DNA of 64,000 nt from Pedobacter sp. Leaf216 (GCF_001421515.1 NZ_LMKM01000023.1:253707-317706), one strand, 5' to 3'. Positions 37,747-46,631 are shown, counted from the stretch's first letter. Notes: generated by a model from the letters alone, not told the origin. Made by a program: numbers and translations.

Positions 37747-38121
37747 TTAAGAATTGATACTTGGTGGCCCTTTGTTGGTAAAGCCCTGTAAAGTAAATTT
37801 ATAAAAACCAATGTAATACCTACCTGCAAATTCAGCGGTAGATTTTAAAGGGGGTACTAACTCGAAATGATGTGCATTTAAAATGGGTACAGCGTGATGA
37901 TGTACCAGGTAATCGCAAACTTGGCAACTTTTAACCCATTTTTGTATGGATGTTTGGCTGTATTGTTTATGATTTGCAAGATGTTCGTGGTGGTGATAAA
38001 TCTGAAATAATGAGGTGCCAACAAAAAGCATTATTAACCAGATGGCCAAAATGTTTTTTATCTGTTGTTTATATGTAGCTTCCCTTTTCAAATCGCAACA
38101 AAATTGCATTAAATAATTCAA
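37747..38121 (-). CDS. His-rich single-pass membrane protein, unknown function
   Basis: 124 aa. One transmembrane segment (about 24-40, ILAIWLIMLFVGTSLFQI), directly followed by HHHEHLANHKQ (43-53), a CxxC pair (SCQVC, about 70-74) and further HHH. His and Cys outside the membrane suggest metal binding. It lies 126 bp upstream of the TonB receptor gene, same strand. No family recognised. Confidence 0.6.
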   Translation of the reverse strand: MNYLMQFCCDLKREATYKQQIKNILAIWLIMLFVGTSLFQIYHHHEHLANHKQYSQTSIQKWVKSCQVCDYLVHHHAVPILNAHHFELVPPLKSTAEFAGRYYIGFYKFTLQGFTNKGPPSINS

Positions 38122-38206
38122 GTAACCAAAATAAGGTTAAATTTGAATATAAAAAAACACACAAATAACTGATAATCAGCCAAAAATTCTACTATTTATT
38201 ACATCA

Positions 38207-39055
38207 TTAAAGATTGTCTTTAGCGATTATACTCCAATCGTTTCCACCATAACCATTAGCAATCCACCTATCCATTTCCGAAATAACGGCTGGTAACACA
38301 TTTAGTTTTACACCTTCTTCATTTGCTGCCTGCAACATTAAACCAGCATCTTTACGTGCCATATCCAGCTCCCAGGATGGCTTAGTAAAATCGCCCGTAA
38401 GTATTTTATTAAACCTGGCCGGTACACCTGCTCCCGGATTCCATGATTCAAATAGCGATGCGATATCAGTAGCAGGTATTGCAAGTGCTTTAGCAAGGGC
38501 GAGCACATCAGCCAAGCCTGCGTTTAGTGAAATAAGAAAAAGATTACCCACCAATTTTATGGCTGCTGCTTTTCCCTCTTCTGGTCCGAAATTGATTACT
38601 TTGCCGGTCATTTTTGATAATTCGGGCAACCATTTTTCAATTACTTCCTGATTGCCCGATACCAGCATATTACCTGTACTTTCGAGCGCATTTGGTGGCC
38701 CCATAAAAACAGGCGCATGCAGGTAAGTAAATCCTTTTGCCTTCCAGGATGCTGTTCTTTCAATAGCACCTTTGGCAGAGGTAGTGGTATGATCAATAAT
38801 TGTTACGCCTGGTTTAAAGCCGGAGCTTGCAGCTTCCAGAACTTCATCAACCGTACTGTCATCCTTTAACGTAAGGTGAATTACATCTGCATTTTTCACG
38901 GCATCAACACTATTGCCGAAAGCTTTCGCCCCGTCATTTTCAAGTGCTTTAGCCTTTGATGATGTCCTGTTCCATACTTGTACCTGATCTCCTTTTTGGA
39001 GCATGGCTTTTACAAAATTCGCGCCCAATAGGCCCGTCCCTAAAAATGCTTTCAT
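38207..39055 (-). CDS. NAD(P)-dependent oxidoreductase, 3-hydroxyisobutyrate dehydrogenase family
   Basis: 282 aa. Begins MKAFLGTGLLGANFVKAM (Rossmann glycine motif GTGLLG), followed by the NRTSSKAKAL cofactor loop, the substrate-side DHTTTSAKG and GKAAAIKLVGNLFLISL, where Lys (about 168) is the catalytic Lys of beta-hydroxyacid dehydrogenases. C-terminal helical domain holds DMARKDAGLML. Could reduce a small keto acid or semialdehyde (glyoxylate/succinic semialdehyde reductase-like). Stands alone. Confidence 0.85.
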   Translation of the reverse strand: MKAFLGTGLLGANFVKAMLQKGDQVQVWNRTSSKAKALENDGAKAFGNSVDAVKNADVIHLTLKDDSTVDEVLEAASSGFKPGVTIIDHTTTSAKGAIERTASWKAKGFTYLHAPVFMGPPNALESTGNMLVSGNQEVIEKWLPELSKMTGKVINFGPEEGKAAAIKLVGNLFLISLNAGLADVLALAKALAIPATDIASLFESWNPGAGVPARFNKILTGDFTKPSWELDMARKDAGLMLQAANEEGVKLNVLPAVISEMDRWIANGYGGNDWSIIAKDNL

Positions 39056-39177
39056 ATACAGGTTTTTTGATAAAGATAATAAATTACAAGTTTTTAAATT
39101 AAACTGATGGAAAAATCAATAATTGGAATAATGGACTTAGATGATCTTGATTGAGTATTAAGCCCCCCCTTTAAACA

Positions 39178-39214
39178 CAAACAGCTGCCAGAAATATTTC
39201 CAGACAGCTGTTTG
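39178..39214 (-). terminator. hairpin after the GH5 fragment
   Basis: CAAACAGCTG (39178-39187) and CAGCTGTTTG (39205-39214) are perfect 10-bp arms; the loop also folds (GAAATATTTC). It lies 50 bp after the minus-strand stop at 39264. Only a weak T run follows. Confidence 0.6.
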
Positions 39215-39263
39215 CATCATATATTTAGCCAGGCTTTCTGGCCTAAACTACCTTAGGTTTTGA

Positions 39264-39965
39264 TTACAATCCCCAACCATAACGGATTCGGGACACTCCT
39301 GATGCGTTTGTTGTGGTTAAGGTAATATTCGTTCCGCTTCCACCTCGCCTTTGAATACTGTAGGTATCATTATCTCTAAGTCCTGGCCAGTATACGCTTG
39401 CAACGCGATCATTTCTGAAAACATTGGTTGCACCAACGATGTATGCGATCTCATTATCATTGCCAGCAGCACCTGTATAATTTTTACCGGTAGTCATGGT
39501 TGCACCAAATTCGGTAACCACGGTTCGGCTAGCAAAATTACCATAGCGGCTTCTCCAATCTGCCTCCCAACCCGATTGAGTTCTGTTGGCCCAATAAGCA
39601 TAGTTGTGCAAGGCCAGTAAACAGCTTGAAAAACGGCTATCAGAACCAATCGAATTAACATTTTCGGAGTAACCTGAGCCGTCCAAAATAATTCTTCCTT
39701 TGGTTACATTATGATACCGAGAAAGCCATTCGGCATAAATACTCGTTAGTTGGGCAAGTGTATATCCATGAGGCTCATTCATGGGTTCGAAAAATACATT
39801 TCCGTTGCTCCCATATTTGTTAACTACAGTTTGCCACACGCACCAAAATTGATTTACATCATCAATGGTTCCATTGCGTGATGAGGCACTTTCCCAATAA
39901 GATAAAATTACTTTCATGTTTTTACCCAACGCCTTATCAACGATCTTTTTGGGGTTCGTGTACAT
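39264..39965 (-). pseudogene. glycoside hydrolase family 5 enzyme, N-terminus lost
   Basis: From the internal ATG at 39963-39965 (an upstream TTG would give 240 aa to 39986). The frame encodes the C-terminal two thirds of a GH5 barrel: IVDKALGKNMKVILSYWES, acid/base Glu in FFEPMNEPHGY, a LHNYAYW His block, and nucleophile Glu in VVTEFGATM. The first strands and any signal peptide are missing. Its 5' end overlaps, in another frame, the end of a GH35 start (39937-40215). Both catalytic Glu remain, but an exportable, folded enzyme is unlikely. Confidence 0.75.
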
Positions 39966-40215
39966 TCCAGAATACGTAGGTACCAATGGTATTTAAACCC
40001 ATAGCTTTGGCCATTTTCATCCTGTCGCGCCATGCCTCACGCGGAATGCGGGGATAATGCATTTCTCCTGAAATGATTTGAAAAGGCTTATCATCAAGGA
40101 GAAAAACGGAATCGGCAAGTTTAAAAGTATGCTGCTTTTGTGCAAATGCGCCAAAACTGGCGAAACAGGTAATTAAGATTACGGTAGTGATAAAACGTTT
40201 TAAGGTGGTTCTCAT
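39937..40215 (-). pseudogene. glycoside hydrolase family 35 (beta-galactosidase) N-terminal fragment
   Basis: 92 aa. Signal peptide (MRTTLKRFITTVILITCFASFGAFAQ) and the GH35 opening: FLLDDKPFQIISGEMHYPRIPREAWRDRM and TIGTYVFWNVHEPQ, typical of the first 80 residues of the barrel. Then KDR and a stop at 39937-39939. A complete GH35 has about 600-800 residues, so more than 500 are lost. The sequence turns within about 15 bp into GH5 coding sequence in another frame. Confidence 0.8.
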
Positions 40216-40332
40216 TTTAAGTGTTTAAGTAAAAAATCAAAAGCATAGTTTCCCTTATCGATTTATAAATGCTTTTCAGCTCAAACCAAATGGGGAGTTA
40301 AAAATTGAGAGCGTTATTAATGATTGTTAAGC

Positions 40333-41847
40333 CTAATTACTAAGTATTGTGGTGATAGATTTAGCAGGTACACGAACACTTTTAGTATTTTTATATTTTT
40401 TAAAAGGTGTTAAATTGTATTCAGTTGAAGTAACATAAGTTTGTACAACACTTTGTTTTTTCCCTTTTACATTCATATCAAGATCGAGATCATTTTCTGT
40501 TAAGTTAACCGCAACCGTTACCAGTTTTTTGTCATTTTGATAAGAAGATACAAAAACCTGGTTTGCTTCGCCTTTTACAAAAAGCCGTTTACTGCCTTCG
40601 CCAATAAAGCGACTGTAATTACCCAAAGCCCATAACATTTTACTATCGTAAACTTGTCCGTTGGTTTTGTTTTTGTCGATGTAAACCAACCCATCCTTAT
40701 AATCGCCTGATGATATTGCCAACCACCATTGCCAGGAAGTGGCATTTGACAGTACAAGATCGTGATGAATCAATTTTGCAATAAAAAGTGCCGGGGCAAT
40801 GCCAAGATCACGTTTTTCGCCCCTCATCAAACTATCTCCCAAAATACAGTATTCAGACATCCAGTACCTCAAACCTTTAATTTTGGCCACTGCTTCGGCA
40901 GTTTTTTTCCGGGTGTTGATGAATTTTTGCTCAGGACTTGTGGTAAAATAACTGTGGCCTGAAATCGATTGATCTAAATGTGAAAGGTTCCCAACATAAT
41001 TTGGGGATGAAGCGTTGAAAAATTGATCAACCTGATTTCCTTTTTCACTATTGCCGTTATTGTATAAATAATCAAGCTGTCCTGCCTCACCGATCTGTAT
41101 TTTTGTTTTGATCTGATTTGCCGCAAATGCTTTATTTACACCTTTGTAAAGCTGTGCTAATTCTGAATTGGTGTACGGACAGCCTTCCTGATTATGTTCA
41201 TTCCATTTCCACTGCGGTTCGTTTGCTGGACTTAAATAGGCCAATTCTATTCCTGTTGTCGTTTTTAATCCTTTAATTGTTTCTACCATATCGTTCGAAA
41301 ATGCATCAAGCTTATCAAAATTGAGGTTGCATTTGCCATCCGTTGAGTAGGCTTTGCCATTCTTAGTAAACCCTACATGCGGACTGTTTACAAAGCCAAT
41401 AAATTGCTTTACTCCACGTGCTTTTGCTGCTTTCAAAAACCAGGTTTGGCCTGGCATTGCATTCCAGTTGTATTGTCCATCTGGCTGGAGAAAGGATAAT
41501 TGGCGACGCCATTCGTCGCCAATATCACTTTCCTTATGTTGTGCTGCGCTACCTGCACCGATGCTAAAACGCCACATATTTAAACCAATACCAACGGGTT
41601 GGCCGGTATCAGTCATTTTTGAACTAAACAGCAAGTCGGCCATTTTATTCTTTTTTTCGTCAGGCCATAATCCTGCAAACTGACAAGACCATGCATCAGA
41701 AGCACCAAAACCTTCAATCGTCTGAAATTGAATTGATGGATCAATTTCGATTTTTACAATTTTACTTTGCGCAATGGCAAATGCATTGTAAAAAAACAAG
41801 ACAAGAAAAATAAAAAAAGGATTGGTATGCTTTTGTAACCTCATCAT
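40333..41847 (-). CDS. glycoside hydrolase family 30 (endo-beta-1,6-galactanase-like)
   Basis: 504 aa. Signal peptide MMRLQKHTNPFFIFLVLFFYNAFAIAQ. Barrel with acid/base Glu210 (LSPANEPQW) and nucleophile Glu332 (YWMSEYC); the opening IEGFGASDAWSCQF and NMWRFSIGAGSA are typical GH30 loops. The C-terminal beta domain (about 415-504) completes the usual two-part architecture. Substrate could be 1,6-linked galactan, glucan or xylan. The start lies 10 bp after the 3' end of a group II intron fragment, so its original promoter may be gone. Confidence 0.85.
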   Translation of the reverse strand: MMRLQKHTNPFFIFLVLFFYNAFAIAQSKIVKIEIDPSIQFQTIEGFGASDAWSCQFAGLWPDEKKNKMADLLFSSKMTDTGQPVGIGLNMWRFSIGAGSAAQHKESDIGDEWRRQLSFLQPDGQYNWNAMPGQTWFLKAAKARGVKQFIGFVNSPHVGFTKNGKAYSTDGKCNLNFDKLDAFSNDMVETIKGLKTTTGIELAYLSPANEPQWKWNEHNQEGCPYTNSELAQLYKGVNKAFAANQIKTKIQIGEAGQLDYLYNNGNSEKGNQVDQFFNASSPNYVGNLSHLDQSISGHSYFTTSPEQKFINTRKKTAEAVAKIKGLRYWMSEYCILGDSLMRGEKRDLGIAPALFIAKLIHHDLVLSNATSWQWWLAISSGDYKDGLVYIDKNKTNGQVYDSKMLWALGNYSRFIGEGSKRLFVKGEANQVFVSSYQNDKKLVTVAVNLTENDLDLDMNVKGKKQSVVQTYVTSTEYNLTPFKKYKNTKSVRVPAKSITTILSN

Positions 41848-41894
41848 TTAAAAAATTATCAAGTAAACCCAGGTGTTTCAACCTGAGATTCTCA

Positions 41895-42062
41895 CAGAAC
41901 CGTACGTGATGGTCTCCCATCATACGGCTCTTATTATCGTAATTCCATAGTAGGTTTCGAGCCAAATGTCCAATGTGCCAGAACCGTACGTGATGGTCTC
42001 CCATCATACGGCTCTTATTATCGTAATTCCATAGTAGGTTTCGAGCCAAATGTCCAATGTGC
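41895..42062. repeat. 84-bp perfect tandem duplication in the intron remnant
   Basis: Two adjacent identical 84-bp copies, each with a full domain V and the maturase end. 84 is a multiple of three, giving a 28-residue repeat in a meaningless overlapping frame. Confidence 0.9.
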
Positions 42063-42240
42063 AAATAAGTTTGGCTTTCGTTTATGTAAACGACTTATCC
42101 ATTTCATCGCACTGGTCAAACTAACCCTTAACCCTTTGTATTTCCTGATTGCCCAGTTGGCCAGCTTTGAGTTGACCCTACGCAAAAAGTCTTTCAACTT
42201 AGCGCTATAGAATTTTCCGTAATAGTTGATCAAACCCTAC
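42018..42240 (-). pseudogene. group II intron maturase, C-terminal fragment
   Basis: About 71 aa: LINYYGKFYSAKLKDFLRR, WAIRKYKGLR and KPNLFAHW are the tail of the maturase (GIIM) domain in bacterial intron reverse transcriptases. Everything upstream (reverse transcriptase, domain X start) is missing. The boundary to other DNA lies near 42238, directly after the stop of the truncated ORF at 42237-42464. Natural stop retained (TMELR). Confidence 0.85.
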
Positions 42241-42464
42241 AATACCGGATTCATTTCTTTGGCAACAGCTTCTATCTCAATACCTGCAATTCGTAGTATT
42301 GGCATATTATTCAACTTTTCATTCATTGATTTCATTGCATTGATGCCATAAGTTTTAACTACATAATTTTTGTGACTGATATTTTGGGACGATTTTTCCA
42401 CGACCTGCCCCTTGATACTACAGACCAGCAATAAAAATTGAATGGTTAAAAAAATGAACCTCAT
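42237..42464 (-). pseudogene. truncated secreted-protein gene, first 75 codons
   Basis: Signal peptide MRFIFLTIQFLLLVCSIKGQ, then a polar segment ending KEMNPVL where the intron fragment begins. No family recognised; the context of secreted CAZymes suggests an enzyme or sugar-binding protein. Probably not functional at this length. Confidence 0.5.
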
Positions 42465-43125
42465 AAAAAGATGGAAAGATTAGCTAATGTACTAAAATTT
42501 GGAGAGAATAGATTTTGACAGACGAAATTACAGCTTTCTTTGATTCGCAACACAGGGTTTATTGAATGCGCTAAAATAAACCATTTTGCCATTTCAATTT
42601 AGTATAAAATCCTCAGTAAAAAATTGCTTATAGAGGGCTTATCATCACATACAGCTATCCTATTCAAAGTTTATGTTTTTCCTGCATGATTAAACAAATG
42701 TAAAACAACAATTTACATAAATAAACATATAATAATATTCACATTATTTTAAAATAGCTACCTTAAAAATGCAAGTCGAATATTAATTAATTAATGATTA
42801 ATCCATTTGATTTGCCAGTAGTAATAGATTACAAACGCCAGGCTTAGAAAATATACTGTTTTATAAGTATGAAGGGTATCCAGTTTTAAGTTCAATCGTT
42901 TCGGAAAATCAGCAAAACAAATCAAAAGCAGATAGAATTGTAAACATTTAGTATAATGGGTTTTAGGTACCGCTCGCCAATTAAATTCAATCGCTATTGA
43001 AATATCTCCAAAATTATTAAGTCATTAAACTTTAAAATTTTGACCGAATAGATTTATTATACAAACAATTAGTATATTAATAATCTTTTATATCATAACT
43101 TAGTATAAAAATACACCATATAAAT
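42465..43125. other. AT-rich intergenic region, 661 bp
   Basis: Divergent upstream side of the truncated gene and of folE. Long AT runs, no frame above 60 codons, no repeat noticed. The folE promoter must lie here, but I could not pick a clear TAnnTTTG box. Confidence 0.5.
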
Positions 43126-43773
43126 ATGCCAGACCTTAATCGAGCAGATTACGAAATTGAACCGGAATATTACGAAACGCCTTTAAAAACAAACGCATTT
43201 GATATTGATGACGAAACCAAAATCGCCCTCATTTCGGAACATTTTACCAGCATACTTAATATCCTTGGGTTGGATTTAAGAGATGATAGTTTAAAAGGAA
43301 CACCGGGCAGGATTGCCAAAATGTATGTAAAAGAAATATTCAGTGGATTAAACCCGGCAAATAAGCCTGCGACCACCCTTTTTGAAAACCGTTACCGTTA
43401 CAGTGAGATGTTGGTAGAAAAAAACATATCTGTGTTTAGTAACTGTGAGCATCATTTTGTGCCCATTACGGGGAAAGCACATGTTGCATATATCAGCAAT
43501 GGAAAAGTGATCGGTTTATCAAAACTCAACCGAATTGTACAGTACTATTCGAGGCGGCCACAGGTACAGGAAAGACTTACCGTGCAAATTGCCCAGGAAA
43601 TTAAGCGGGTAATGGATACTGATGATGTAGCGGTTATGATTGATGCCAATCACCACTGTGTATCATCACGAGGAATTCAGGACAGTGGCAGTTCAACAGT
43701 GACTACATCCTTTAGTGGAAAATTTAAGGATATGGATACCAGAAATGAATTTTTAAGATATATAGCGCAATGA
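43126..43773 (+). CDS. folE: GTP cyclohydrolase I
   Basis: 215 aa, normal length. Opens GTP to 7,8-dihydroneopterin triphosphate for folate and other pterins. Zinc ligands Cys107 (SNCEHHF), His110 and Cys178 (NHHCVSSRG) are all present; GTPGRIAKMY opens the fold. It starts an operon: its stop overlaps the SDR gene by 4 bp (ATGA). Folate-type pterin is also the antenna cofactor of photolyases, which makes the place beside crtB and a DUF2256 gene notable. There may be a second folE elsewhere in the genome. Confidence 0.95.
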   Translation: MPDLNRADYEIEPEYYETPLKTNAFDIDDETKIALISEHFTSILNILGLDLRDDSLKGTPGRIAKMYVKEIFSGLNPANKPATTLFENRYRYSEMLVEKNISVFSNCEHHFVPITGKAHVAYISNGKVIGLSKLNRIVQYYSRRPQVQERLTVQIAQEIKRVMDTDDVAVMIDANHHCVSSRGIQDSGSSTVTTSFSGKFKDMDTRNEFLRYIAQ

Positions 43774-44489
43774 GATTTAAAGACAAAAACATTCTTATCA
43801 TCGGGGGAAGTTCAGGGATAGGCCTCGATCTGGTAAAATTATTAGATAGAGAGGGTGCAAATATATATGCGGCATCCAGAAACAGTTCAGAAAGCTGGCC
43901 AGCATCAGTACACTACCAAGCGATTGATGTAATGGACAATATCGATGCACTTTCTTCCTTTCTTCCTGATGAGCTACACGGAGTGGTATATAGTGTAGGA
44001 AGTATTAACCTCAAACCCTTTGCGCGGGTAAGCGAAAAAGACCTGATAGATGATTTCAGGCTAAATGTTGTGGGCGCTGCACTCGTTGTACAGCTCGCAT
44101 TAAAATCACTAAAAAATGTTCCTTCAGCGTCAATCGTGTTCATCAGTTCTGTAGCGGCCAGAACAGGAATGGGATTTCACTCAAGCATTGCAGCCTCAAA
44201 AGCTGCATTGGAAGGGCTTGCTATATCACTCGCTGCAGAGCTAAGCTCAAACGGAATCAGGGTAAATGTGGTATCGCCCTCGCTAACCAATACTCCACTT
44301 GCCTCCAAATTCCTCAATACACCCGATAAAATGGAGGCTTCGGCTAAAAGACATCCGATGGGAAAATACGGTGAGCCTGAAGACATTAGTGCGGCCATTG
44401 CCTTTCTTCTTTCGCAAGAAAGCAGCTGGATTACAGGGCAAGTGATTCCAGTAGATGGTGGTATGGGCAGTTTAAGGACTAATTTGTAA
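43770..44489 (+). CDS. SDR-family protein without the usual catalytic Tyr
   Basis: 239 aa. Rossmann start LIIGGSSGIGLDL (9-21), Ser127 (VFISSVAA), then FHSSIAASKAALEGL. Lys144 is in place, but the Tyr of the YxxxK pair is replaced by Ile140. IRVNVVSPSLTNTPLA and PVDGGMG complete the fold. The pattern F-H-x-S-I-A-A-x-K recurs in a branch of SDRs, so it is likely a real variant and not a mutation. Reductase activity is therefore uncertain; pterin or aldehyde reduction is a guess from folE. ATGA overlap with folE. Confidence 0.85.
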   Translation: MRFKDKNILIIGGSSGIGLDLVKLLDREGANIYAASRNSSESWPASVHYQAIDVMDNIDALSSFLPDELHGVVYSVGSINLKPFARVSEKDLIDDFRLNVVGAALVVQLALKSLKNVPSASIVFISSVAARTGMGFHSSIAASKAALEGLAISLAAELSSNGIRVNVVSPSLTNTPLASKFLNTPDKMEASAKRHPMGKYGEPEDISAAIAFLLSQESSWITGQVIPVDGGMGSLRTNL

Positions 44490-44643
44490 CCGATTAACAG
44501 AAAGTTTAAAACTAGGAGTGCTATTGGGCAGGATTATTAAAACAGCATGCAGTTATCTTTTATTCGAAAGAACCGCATCGCTATTTCCAGTTTTTAGCTA
44601 AGCCAAAACTATCCCTTTATTGGGCATAAAATTGTTAACAGTT

Positions 44644-45900
44644 ATGAAAAACGAAAAATTCGATGTGGTTATTGTTGGTGGAGGGATAGCAGGTCTTTCT
44701 GCGGCCAAGCTCCTAAAACAGGCTGGCAGGAAAATTCTGGTTACTGAGGCGTCTGACGGATTAGGGGGCAGGGCAAGAAGCGACCATAAAGACGGTTTTA
44801 TCTTAGATCGGGGTTTTCAGGTTTTGCTCACCGCTTACCCTGAAGCGAAAAAACTTCTCGATTATAAAAAACTTAACCTAAAGGCTTTTCTTCCTGGGGC
44901 AGAAATTCTTGATGAAAACGGAAGCCATAAAATCGGAGATCCAATCAGGGAGCCATTCATGCTGCTTAAAACCTTGTTTTCTCCTGTTGGTAGCCTTGGC
45001 GACAAGTTACGGTTGCTAAAATTAAAGGCCAGGTTAACATTCACGAGCGTTGAAGAAATATTCCAAAAAAAAGAGACTGAAACACTTTCTTATCTTAATG
45101 ATTTGGGTTTCAGCGAAAAACTTACAGCAAAATTTTTTAAGCCATTCTTTTCAGGGATTTTTCTTGAAAACAGGCTCGATACATCCAGCAGGATGTTCGA
45201 ATTTGTTTTTAAAATGCTTAGTGAAGGTGCCGCCGCTGTTCCTGCCCTTGGCATGGGAGAAATCAGTAAACAGCTTGCCGAATGTTTAAATCCGGATGAA
45301 CTGGTATTGAAAGAGAAAATCATAGAAATAAAAAATGGCGTGGTATTCGGCAGTTCAGGTAGAAGATATGAGGCCGAATACATCATTATTGCTACAGGCA
45401 CAAATAATATTTCCCAATCAGACCAAAACATGGATCTTCACCTCAAAAAAGATGCATTTACCTTATATTTTTCTAGCGATGAAAAAACATCCTCTTCAAA
45501 AAGAATCGCCTTGAACGCCATAAGTGGGCAATTGATTAATAATATTGCTTTTATGGAACATGTTGCGCCATCATATGCACCTAAAGGGCAGTCGCTTATT
45601 TCGGTATCGATCAGAACCGCAAATTTACTAGGAGCTGCAGATATTGAATTCCAAGTAAGGAAAGAACTAATACAATGGTATCCACAGGCGGCAAAATGGA
45701 AACTACTGGCCACTTATGCAATTCCTCACGCCCTACCGGATAATAAACATGCCGGGCATAAAATTGATCCTAAATCAACACAGATATCGCCAAAGTGCTA
45801 CCTCTGCGGTGATTATTTGCTAAATGGATCGATAAACGGTGCCATGAAAAGTGCCTGCACCGTTGTAGATGAGATACTGAAAACAGGGCAAACTACCTGA
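44644..45900 (+). CDS. FAD-dependent oxidoreductase, phytoene-desaturase/protoporphyrinogen-oxidase-like
   Basis: 418 aa from ATG 44644 (eight extra codons are possible upstream). FAD motif VVIVGGGIAGLSAAKLL and the second motif EASDGLGGRARSDHKDG; C-terminal FAD contact YLCGDYLLNGSINGAMKSA. It lies in a unit with crtB, so one could think of a carotenoid desaturase, but it is shorter than CrtI (about 490-500 aa), and PPO-like members of the family are common in such light-response clusters. Product not certain. Confidence 0.75.
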   Translation: MKNEKFDVVIVGGGIAGLSAAKLLKQAGRKILVTEASDGLGGRARSDHKDGFILDRGFQVLLTAYPEAKKLLDYKKLNLKAFLPGAEILDENGSHKIGDPIREPFMLLKTLFSPVGSLGDKLRLLKLKARLTFTSVEEIFQKKETETLSYLNDLGFSEKLTAKFFKPFFSGIFLENRLDTSSRMFEFVFKMLSEGAAAVPALGMGEISKQLAECLNPDELVLKEKIIEIKNGVVFGSSGRRYEAEYIIIATGTNNISQSDQNMDLHLKKDAFTLYFSSDEKTSSSKRIALNAISGQLINNIAFMEHVAPSYAPKGQSLISVSIRTANLLGAADIEFQVRKELIQWYPQAAKWKLLATYAIPHALPDNKHAGHKIDPKSTQISPKCYLCGDYLLNGSINGAMKSACTVVDEILKTGQTT

Positions 45901-45941
45901 AAATAACCGAACAGCCAGTTAAAAATACAAACCACAGCATC

Positions 45942-46553
45942 ATGATGTACAATCTTTTAAGTGAACTGATAACACTCGTTAAAACTTACGAAAGCAGCAA
46001 TGAAAACCCAAGCGAAGCGCTGGCTCCATTCCTTAGCTGGGTGAACAGTCGCGCTGAAAAGCCAAGGGCTGATGTGGATCATACCGATTGGGACGGAAAA
46101 GAAAAAGGGCGCTCGGCAGACAGTGTGATCAATACTTCGCTGGTACACCTGTACCGGTATGCCAAGTTGCATGCAAAAGCGGCCATTGCAGGTTCTGCCT
46201 TTTCTACACCTGATGAATTTATTTACCTGATTACTCTCGCCTCGGCGGGAAGCATGAGCAAAGCTGCACTGATTAGAGCAAATATTCATGAAAAAGCAAC
46301 AGGTACGTTAATTATTAACAGACTACTAAAAAAGGGCCTTGCGCTGCAGCAATCTACCGATAAAGATAAGAGAAGCAGGATTATTCATATTACACCAGAG
46401 GGCAGCCGGCACTTAAAAGAAAGTATTGCAGACATTAAACTTGCTTCGGCAAATGTAACCCGTCCGCTTTCTGATTCAGAAAAAATGGACCTGATCCGGC
46501 TGCTGCTGAAACTAGAAGATTTTCATTATGAAAACCCGGCTGTAAAACTGTAA
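45942..46553 (+). CDS. MarR-family winged-helix regulator
   Basis: 203 aa. N-terminal extension (1-60) with no known motif, then a winged-helix domain: YLITLASAGSMSKAALIRANIHEKATGTLIINRLLKKGL and the wing QSTDKDKRSRIIHITPEGSRHLKE (about 85-150). The second winged-helix Arg-rich wing DKRSR is typical. It sits in the middle of the unit, 41 bp after the flavoprotein gene, and may control it. Ligand unknown. Confidence 0.85.
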   Translation: MMYNLLSELITLVKTYESSNENPSEALAPFLSWVNSRAEKPRADVDHTDWDGKEKGRSADSVINTSLVHLYRYAKLHAKAAIAGSAFSTPDEFIYLITLASAGSMSKAALIRANIHEKATGTLIINRLLKKGLALQQSTDKDKRSRIIHITPEGSRHLKESIADIKLASANVTRPLSDSEKMDLIRLLLKLEDFHYENPAVKL

Positions 46554-46631
46554 TCGTCATATTAAAGGGCTAACAAGCCAAATTAAATCAATCCGGTCCA
46601 CAATTGTGGTCCTCCACCAGTATCAACAACA

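Larger units (their letters stand above)
41858..42240 (-). mobile_element. 3' part of a group II intron, domain V duplicated
   Basis: Minus strand. The stretch at 41897-41930 reads GAGCCGTATGATGGGAGACC... and folds into the 34-nt domain V with a GAGA tetraloop. A domain-VI-like stem (41858-41896, TCAGGTTGAAACACCTGGG) follows, ending ..TTGAT. An identical domain V lies at 41981-42014 because an 84-bp unit is repeated in tandem (41895-41978 and 41979-42062). Only the last ~70 residues of the maturase remain. The 5' domains and reverse transcriptase are missing, so it cannot splice or move by itself. Confidence 0.85.

Noticed and set aside
40191..40202. Second copy of the TAAAACGTTTTA palindrome
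   Set aside because: It falls in codons 4-8 of the GH35 fragment, where Lys-Arg-Phe-Ile produces it; probably chance, not an operator.
40333..41847. GH30 gene as pseudogene
   Set aside because: Both catalytic Glu, signal peptide and C-terminal domain are intact; only its upstream region is disturbed.
41762..42064. Frame with a perfect 28-residue repeat
   Set aside because: Artefact of the 84-bp duplication in the intron remnant (84 is a multiple of three); the sequence is intron RNA.
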